A DNA stretch of 64,000 bases from Caryophanon tenue (GTDB lineage: Bacteria; Bacillota; Bacilli; Bacillales_A; Planococcaceae), in assembly GCF_001700315.1 (NCBI RefSeq), contig NZ_MASJ01000002.1:1-64000 (forward strand). The letters are read 5' to 3'. The first letter of the stretch is position 1. Each line of letters opens with the position of its first letter. Below are positions 59,596 to 64,000 of this stretch, piece by piece. The notes under the pieces were generated by a model. The model was not told where the DNA came from. It searched no databases and saw only the letters and a program-made list of their open reading frames with translations. A program made the position numbers and the translations under genes.

Positions 59596-59688
59596 TGTAA
59601 AGCTTATTCCACATTTCAGTTGAAGTTAAATTCCGATGAAGAGGGCAAAACAGCGCAGATTATTTGTCATGCCTGGTTTGCCCTTTTT
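59596..59688 (+). ncRNA. Candidate Fur-controlled small RNA or fumC attenuator leader
   Basis: A transcript starting near 59596 would run about 90 nt to a strong hairpin: GGGCAAA (59643-59649) with TTTGCCC (59677-59683), extended by CAG/CTG and GCA/TGC, and followed by five Ts. An open frame through it (starting at 59620) lacks an SD and is probably not translated. fumC begins only 30 nt later with no room for another full promoter, so this is either an sRNA ended by its own terminator or a regulated leader. Confidence 0.5.
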
Positions 59689-59718
59689 CAAACACATTGC
59701 CTAAAGGAGAGAATTTAC

Positions 59719-61110
59719 ATGGAATTCCGTATTGAAAAAGACACGATGGGTGAGATTCAAGTACCAGCAGATAAACTTTGGAAAGCACAAACACAGCGTA
59801 GCTTACAAAACTTTAAAATTGGTACAGAAAAAATGCCAGTTGAAATTATTTACGCATTTGCAATTTTAAAACGTTCAGCGGCATTAGCAAACCAAAAGCT
59901 AGGAAAGTTATCAGATGCAAAAGCGGGCGCAATCGTTGCTGCTGCAGATGAAGTACTAGCAGGTAAATTGGATGACCAATTCCCATTAGTAGTATGGCAA
60001 ACGGGTTCAGGTACACAATCAAACATGAACGTGAATGAAGTGTTATCATTCCGTGCAAACCAATTATTACAAGAGCAAGGGTCAGATGAAACAGTACATC
60101 CAAACGATGACGTAAATATGTCTCAAAGCTCGAATGATACATTCCCAACAGCACTACATGTGGCAGCTGTCTTAGCAGTGGAAGAATTAGTATTACCAAA
60201 ATTAAACGTGCTAAAAGCGACGTTCCAAGCGAAGCAAGAAGCATTTAAAGATATTATTAAAGTAGGTCGTACGCATTTACAAGATGCAACACCATTAACA
60301 CTTGGCCAAGAAATTTCAGGCTGGACACATATGCTTGTGAAGTCTGAAAAAATGATTCAAGTAACAAATGAGTTTATGAAAGAGCTAGCAATCGGCGGTA
60401 CGGCAGTAGGTACGGGCATTAATGCACATCCGAAATTCGGTGATATGGTTGCCGAAGAAATTTCTGCTTATACAGGGAAGTCATTCACATCTGCTGAAAA
60501 TAAATTCCATGCGTTAACATCTCATGATGAAGTAACGACAGCACATGGTGCATTAAAAGCATTAGCGGCAGACTTGATGAAAATTGCAAATGACGTACGT
60601 TGGTTAGCTTCAGGTCCACGTTCTGGTATTGGCGAAATTACAATCCCAGAAAACGAGCCAGGTTCATCAATTATGCCAGGTAAAGTAAACCCTACACAGT
60701 CAGAAGCAATGACAATGGTTGCTTGCCAAGTATTCGGTAACGATGCAGCAATCGGTTTTGCAGCTTCACAAGGTAACTTCGAGCTGAACGTATTTAAACC
60801 AGTTATCATTTATAACTTCTTACAATCAGCTCGTTTACTTGCAGATTCTATGCAAAGCTTTAACGATAACTGTGCGGTTGGTATCGAGCCGAACCACGAA
60901 GTATTAGCGAACAACTTAAAGAACTCATTAATGCTTGTCACAGCGTTAAACCCATATATCGGCTACGAAAAAGCAGCTGAAATTGCGAAGAAAGCGCATA
61001 AAGAAGGGACAACATTAAAAGAAGCGGCACTTGCTACTGGTTACTTAACAGAAGAGCAGTACGATGAATATGTAGACCCAGCAACAATGATTTATCCAAA
61101 CGCTGAATAA
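59719..61110 (+). CDS. fumC: Class II fumarate hydratase
   Basis: FumC, 463 residues, interconverts fumarate and malate without an iron-sulfur cluster. The signature [11 protein letters not shown] and the catalytic segments [19 protein letters not shown] and [10 protein letters not shown] are present. ATG 59719 with AAAGGAGAG upstream is the family start; the open frame extends 33 codons earlier through the hairpin. A Fur box upstream fits the iron-independent nature of this fumarase. Confidence 0.95.
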   Translation: MEFRIEKDTMGEIQVPADKLWKAQTQRSLQNFKIGTEKMPVEIIYAFAILKRSAALANQKLGKLSDAKAGAIVAAADEVLAGKLDDQFPLVVWQTGSGTQSNMNVNEVLSFRANQLLQEQGSDETVHPNDDVNMSQSSNDTFPTALHVAAVLAVEELVLPKLNVLKATFQAKQEAFKDIIKVGRTHLQDATPLTLGQEISGWTHMLVKSEKMIQVTNEFMKELAIGGTAVGTGINAHPKFGDMVAEEISAYTGKSFTSAENKFHALTSHDEVTTAHGALKALAADLMKIANDVRWLASGPRSGIGEITIPENEPGSSIMPGKVNPTQSEAMTMVACQVFGNDAAIGFAASQGNFELNVFKPVIIYNFLQSARLLADSMQSFNDNCAVGIEPNHEVLANNLKNSLMLVTALNPYIGYEKAAEIAKKAHKEGTTLKEAALATGYLTEEQYDEYVDPATMIYPNAE

Positions 61111-61170
61111 GCGCAAAAAAATATCCTTCAGCAGTTATCGTTGCTGAAGGATATTTCTTTTTGTTTCAGT
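61104..61170 (-). repeat. Dispersed repeat hairpin, copy D, used as terminator
   Basis: AAATATCCTTCAGC and GCTGAAGGATATTT (61119-61156) have the same arms as copies A-C. On the minus strand it begins GACACTGAAACAAAAAGAAATATCC, shared with the other copies' ends, but the rest of the element is missing. It lies between convergent fumC and the CNNM gene, has T-runs on both sides and acts as terminator for both. Confidence 0.85.
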
Positions 61171-61188
61171 GTCTTTTTGTTTTATAGC

Positions 61189-62514
61189 TTATGCTTCTAC
61201 GGGTACTTTCACAGGTTGTTGGGCACGTTTAATCTCGATGTATTGTAACTGGTGCCCTTCTTTTTCATAAACGGTAAATTCAAAGCCTTCGAAGGCAACA
61301 AGTGTATTAGCATCTAAGTCTGTATTTTGCATCAAGTACCAGCCTGCGATTGTATCTACATCTTCAGCTTCTAGTGGCACATTTAGTAAATTACTAACAT
61401 CGTCAATTAATAATTTCGCGTCGACAATGTAGTGATTGTCACGCACTTTACGAATTTCTGGCACTTCGTCAGCATCGAATTCATCGCGAATTTCACCAAC
61501 AAGCTCCTCTAAAATATCTTCAACAGTAACGAGACCTGATGTACCACCGTACTCATCTAGTAAGATAGCAAGGTGTGTACGTTCACGCTGCATTTTCGCA
61601 AGTAAATCATGAATCGGTGTTGTTTCAATTGTATTAATAACGGGATGTAAAAAGTTATCAATTGTAAATGTTTCAGATGTTACACGATTGGTCATACCTT
61701 GTGTTAAAAACTCTTTAATATTAATGAAACCGACAATATTATCACGGTCACCGTCATACACAGGGTAGCGTGTATATTGTTCTTGGGAAATGACATCTAA
61801 TACTTCCTCTAACGAAGCAGTGCGTTCAAAGGCTGTAATTTCTGTACGAGGTACCATAATTTCACGAGAGATTTTATCATCGAATTCAAACACATTATTT
61901 ACATATTTTAATTCGTTTTTATTAATTTCGCCTGATTTAAAACTTTCGGCTAATAAAGAACGTAATTCTTCTTCTGTATGAGATAGCTCATGCTCAGAGG
62001 CTGGTTTCATACCGAATGCTTTTAATAAAAGACGGGCAGAACCGTTTAAAACCCAAATAAACGGATAAAGAATACGATAGAAAATTTGAATTGGTTTTGC
62101 GAAAGCTAATGTCACCGCTTCAGCTTTTTGAATAGCAATTGTTTTTGGCGCTAGTTCACCAACAACTACGTGTAAAAATGTGGCGATTAAAAACGCTGCA
62201 CCGATTGTGAAGAAATGAATATATTCTTCACCAATACCGATTCCTGTAAAGAATGGGTGTAAAATAAATTCAAATGTCGATTCACCAACCATACCAATAC
62301 CTAATGCGGTTACGGTAATACCTAATTGACAGGCAGATAAATACTCATCTAAATGAGATGTTACTTGTTTAGCAGCGGCAGAACCTGTTTTTCCTTCAGC
62401 TACTAATTGGTCAATGCGTGATTGACGCACTTTTACGATAGCGAACTCCGTAGCTACGAAGAATGCAGTTAATGCGATTAAAATAGTAAATATAGATAAG
62501 TTGACTATGGTCAC
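61189..62514 (-). CDS. CNNM/CBS-domain HlyC/CorC family membrane protein
   Basis: A 441-residue protein: a CNNM (DUF21) domain with four hydrophobic segments (about 1-135), two CBS domains (about 205-330; [30 protein letters not shown]) and a C-terminal CorC_HlyC domain. The family is tied to magnesium or divalent-cation efflux and salt tolerance. The start is GTG 62514. No SD lies within 20 nt; AGGAGGTGA is 30 nt away, with a perfect hairpin between (see that entry). The MerR gene upstream is 43 bp away and on the same strand. Confidence 0.9.
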   Translation of the reverse strand: MTIVNLSIFTILIALTAFFVATEFAIVKVRQSRIDQLVAEGKTGSAAAKQVTSHLDEYLSACQLGITVTALGIGMVGESTFEFILHPFFTGIGIGEEYIHFFTIGAAFLIATFLHVVVGELAPKTIAIQKAEAVTLAFAKPIQIFYRILYPFIWVLNGSARLLLKAFGMKPASEHELSHTEEELRSLLAESFKSGEINKNELKYVNNVFEFDDKISREIMVPRTEITAFERTASLEEVLDVISQEQYTRYPVYDGDRDNIVGFINIKEFLTQGMTNRVTSETFTIDNFLHPVINTIETTPIHDLLAKMQRERTHLAILLDEYGGTSGLVTVEDILEELVGEIRDEFDADEVPEIRKVRDNHYIVDAKLLIDDVSNLLNVPLEAEDVDTIAGWYLMQNTDLDANTLVAFEGFEFTVYEKEGHQLQYIEIKRAQQPVKVPVEA

Positions 62515-62553
62515 TCAGAAGTCTTACACAAATGTGTAAGACATTCACCTCCT
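62515..62553 (-). promoter_or_regulatory. Shine-Dalgarno separated from the GTG start by a perfect hairpin
   Basis: On the minus strand the order is AGGAGGTGA (62545-62553), two bases, a perfect 9-bp hairpin GTCTTACAC-attt-GTGTAAGAC (62521-62542), six bases, then GTG 62514. With the hairpin folded, SD and start are eight bases apart. An ATG inside this stretch would encode a six-residue peptide but lies too close to the SD. Confidence 0.6.
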
Positions 62554-62557
62554 GGGG

Positions 62558-62956
62558 TTAATGTAATAGTAATGCTAAAGATTTAATTAATGCTAAACCT
62601 TCTTTAGAAATGGTTGTTTTGACAGACTGTTCATCACCCATTTGTTCATCTAATGTGGCGATTAGCTTCGACACATCTTTCTCTAAATCCTGCATTTTTA
62701 AACGAATCTCTTGTATATCAACTTCTTCAGCTTTTTGTTCAATTAATTCTTTACGAATCGTTTCAAGGCATAGTCCTTCCGCTTTTCGTTTCTCTATGTA
62801 GTGCAAATCATCTACAGCTTCCACATTGTAATAACGATAGTTCGACGAAGAACGTTCAGCTTTGAGCAAGCCGATATTTGTATAATAATCAATTGTCCGT
62901 TTTGTAATGCCAGTTTTTAGTGCCAGCTCACCAATTCTCAGTTTCTCTGTCCCAAT
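62558..62956 (-). CDS. MerR-family regulator with an apparent ATT start
   Basis: A 132-residue MerR-type regulator. The N-terminal helix-turn-helix reads IGELALKTGITKRTIDYY followed by NIGLLKAERSSSNYRYY, and a coiled coil and short effector region follow. No in-frame ATG, GTG or TTG precedes this helix; the codon after the strong SD GGAGGTGACTAC is ATT (62956), followed by GGG ACA GAG. Starting at the first TTG (62869) would delete the DNA-binding helix. It lies 43 bp upstream of the CNNM gene and probably regulates it. Confidence 0.8.
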   Translation of the reverse strand: MGTEKLRIGELALKTGITKRTIDYYTNIGLLKAERSSSNYRYYNVEAVDDLHYIEKRKAEGLCLETIRKELIEQKAEEVDIQEIRLKMQDLEKDVSKLIATLDEQMGDEQSVKTTISKEGLALIKSLALLLH

Positions 62957-62976
62957 GTAGTCACCTCCAATTTGGC

Positions 62977-63032
62977 TTAACCATCACGTGACGGTTAAAA
63001 CGAGTATATAGTATTATGTATCTATTTGACAA
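62977..63032 (-). promoter_or_regulatory. MerR-gene promoter with palindromic operator
   Basis: On the minus strand TTGTCA (63027-63032) and TATACT (63003-63008) are 18 bp apart. Just downstream lies the palindrome TTAACC-a-TCACGTGA-c-GGTTAA (62977-62998), whose ACC...GGT ends recall MerR operators. It is a likely autoregulatory site. Confidence 0.6.
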
Positions 63033-63109
63033 ATAGTTGATACATTAAAACGCAGCTTAAGAGAATTTGTGTTTTTTCAACAAAATATCATTCGAAGGAG
63101 TGTGGAAAA

Positions 63110-63472
63110 ATGAAACGATTATTGATGATACCGTTGCTTCTTTTTTTGACTGCCTGTAGCCCAGCTTCCGATTTTACAACATTTTCAGGTATTGCAGAAA
63201 ATGTAACTGAAGATGGCTTTTTTATTGAGTGCACAGCAGAAGTATCACCTAATCAAACAGAAGATATATTAAAGATGTGTTATGTGGCTATCAATACGGA
63301 TACCGTTATTTCTTATGATATGGATAAAGCAACAATAGCTGATGTGGAGGGTGCAGATGTCGCCGTTATACTAACGGAATCATATGTAGCAGAAAATCAT
63401 GAAGACAATGACTATGTGGCAAAAGAAATTAAAATTGTAGAGCTTGCGCCAAAAAAAGAGCCAGCGCAATAA
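63110..63472 (+). CDS. Small lipoprotein of unknown function
   Basis: A 120-residue secreted lipoprotein: signal peptide MKRLLMIPLLLFLTAC with the lipobox cysteine at residue 16, then a compact, acidic domain with two further cysteines (IECTAE and MCYVAIN). I do not recognise the family; it may be a DUF3221-like small lipoprotein. The SD is GAAGGAGTG. It is divergent from the MerR gene and could be part of its regulon. Confidence 0.75.
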   Translation: MKRLLMIPLLLFLTACSPASDFTTFSGIAENVTEDGFFIECTAEVSPNQTEDILKMCYVAINTDTVISYDMDKATIADVEGADVAVILTESYVAENHEDNDYVAKEIKIVELAPKKEPAQ

Positions 63473-63484
63473 TGCGTGGCTCTT
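63457..63484. terminator. Terminator between the lipoprotein and IsdG-like genes
   Basis: GAGCCaGCGCA and TGCGtGGCTC pair around a four-base loop, overlapping the last codons of the lipoprotein gene, with Ts beyond. Confidence 0.75.
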
Positions 63485-63488
63485 ATAA

Positions 63489-63830
63489 TTAAGCTTCTAA
63501 TGATGCAGCTACTTCTGCAATGACTAATTTACTACCGATAATTGGGCTTTCTGCTTGTGCATCGCCGTGAGCGTGAGGAGTTTTTTCTGCTTTATCGTCA
63601 CGTTTATGTGCTGCTTTAAATTCGTCTGAGTTGCGCCATACTTGGAAATCTTCGATAGACTCCCAGAACATATTTACGCTCATTTCGTCTGATGCTTCAT
63701 TTTCAGCAACTAATACTTCTACTTTGACAAAGCCTTTGAACTTCTCTAATCCAGTTGGACGTGTAAAGTTTGGTGCCATCTTTTTGCCGAAGCCTTTTTT
63801 CACTTCAATACGGTTTGTTACAACAATCAT
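63489..63830 (-). CDS. IsdG/HmoA-like heme-degrading monooxygenase
   Basis: A 113-residue protein of the antibiotic-biosynthesis-monooxygenase fold, of the IsdG/HmoA type. The catalytic triad candidates are Asn in VVTNRIEV (about residue 6), Trp in FQVWRNS (about 65) and His in FKAAHKR (about 75). It opens heme to release iron. ATG 63830 has AAAGGAG upstream. In contrast to many isdG genes, no Fur box is visible, but a palindrome lies upstream of its promoter. Confidence 0.88.
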   Translation of the reverse strand: MIVVTNRIEVKKGFGKKMAPNFTRPTGLEKFKGFVKVEVLVAENEASDEMSVNMFWESIEDFQVWRNSDEFKAAHKRDDKAEKTPHAHGDAQAESPIIGSKLVIAEVAASLEA

Positions 63831-63872
63831 GGAATTTCGCTCCTTTGATGAAAAGAATTAAGTACAGTTTTA

Positions 63873-63901
63873 ACTATAAAAGTTTGCAACGTATACGTCA
63901 A
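63873..63901 (-). promoter_or_regulatory. Promoter of the IsdG-like gene
   Basis: On the minus strand TTGACG (63896-63901) and TATAGT (63873-63878) have a 17-bp spacer. Confidence 0.7.
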
Positions 63902-63906
63902 TATTT

Positions 63907-63926
63907 AAATGACATAAGTGTCATTT
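63907..63926. promoter_or_regulatory. Palindrome between divergent promoters
   Basis: AAATGACA-taag-TGTCATTT is a perfect 8-bp inverted repeat just upstream of the IsdG-like gene's -35 and about 60 bp before the gene cut at the right edge. It is a probable operator for a dimeric regulator, possibly encoded by that gene. Confidence 0.6.
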
Positions 63927-63987
63927 ATTTGTTGTGTCGCAATGTGAAAGAGTGTGATATAGTGTGCTAATCGAAGGGAGAGGAAGT

Positions 63988-64000
63988 ATGTCAGATACAC
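63988..64000 (+). CDS. Start of a gene cut by the window edge
   Basis: ATG TCA GAT ACA (MSDT) follows GGGAGAGGAAGT at a normal SD distance, with a TATAGT at 63958-63963. Only four codons are visible, so the product cannot be named. Confidence 0.5.

Noticed and set aside
59620-59718. N-terminal 33-codon extension of fumC
   Set aside because: It has no SD, runs through the terminator hairpin and is not part of the FumC family; the ATG at 59719 has a good SD.
62542-62562. A six-residue leader peptide (ATG within the SD-hairpin region of the CNNM gene)
   Set aside because: Its ATG directly abuts the SD, with spacing too short for efficient initiation; the looped-out hairpin explains the layout better.

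Overview
The window is about 64 kb around the chromosomal replication origin (oriC) of a low-GC Gram-positive bacterium of the order Bacillales. Gene content and protein resemblances suggest the Planococcaceae/Caryophanaceae (Lysinibacillus, Solibacillus, Kurthia and relatives); I cannot fix the genus. Transcription diverges from oriC. Genes left of it (rlbA-recF-gyrB-gyrA, dnaN, dnaA) are on the minus strand; the first ~39 kb to its right, except one small gene, is on the plus strand.

Layout. 1-250: tandem promoters and leader of an rRNA operon pointing out of the left edge. 558-10522: HD-GYP protein, gyrA, gyrB, recF, rlbA, dnaN, dnaA. 9009-9178 and 10675-11030: the two halves of oriC, with DnaA boxes, a DnaA-trio unwinding element and AT-rich DNA. 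11201-29710: rpmH, rnpA, yidC, jag, mnmE, mnmG, rsmG, parB, an MscS channel, a DUF951 gene, ychF, rpsF-ssb-rpsR, yybS-gdpP-rplI-dnaC and purA. 30089-39587: an M23 peptidase, walRKHIJ, htrA, a CxxH/CxxC protein and rlmH. From 39.6 kb the content becomes accessory: a mntA-hepT toxin-antitoxin pair beside a decayed second copy, a staphyloxanthin-type crtP-crtQ-crtO cluster with an ankyrin lipoprotein, a chemoreceptor, a preQ1 riboswitch over a decaying que operon, a flagellin with a cysteine cluster, a GGDEF relic, panE, mqo, ogt, an RsbQ-like hydrolase paired with a PAS-GGDEF protein, pgeF, fumC behind a Fur-box promoter and a terminator, a CNNM/CBS protein with a MerR regulator, and an IsdG-like protein.

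How it fits together. The origin genes handle initiation (DnaA, DnaN, DnaC), topology (GyrAB) and segregation (ParB with two parS sites). Neither parA (soj) nor noc lies in its usual place between rsmG and parB. DnaA-box clusters recur at jag-mnmE and before rlmH, which from memory are syntenic with DnaA-bound regions in B. subtilis. The WalRK operon couples wall homeostasis to HtrA quality control.

Most notable: the RsbQ/PAS-GGDEF pair; a dispersed repeat whose hairpin serves as a transcription terminator (four copies); a Fur-box promoter ended by a terminator 30 nt before fumC; a hairpin separating a strong Shine-Dalgarno from the GTG start of the CNNM gene, beside a MerR gene that appears to start with ATT; and several decaying loci (queD, a second mntA-hepT, a GGDEF gene).
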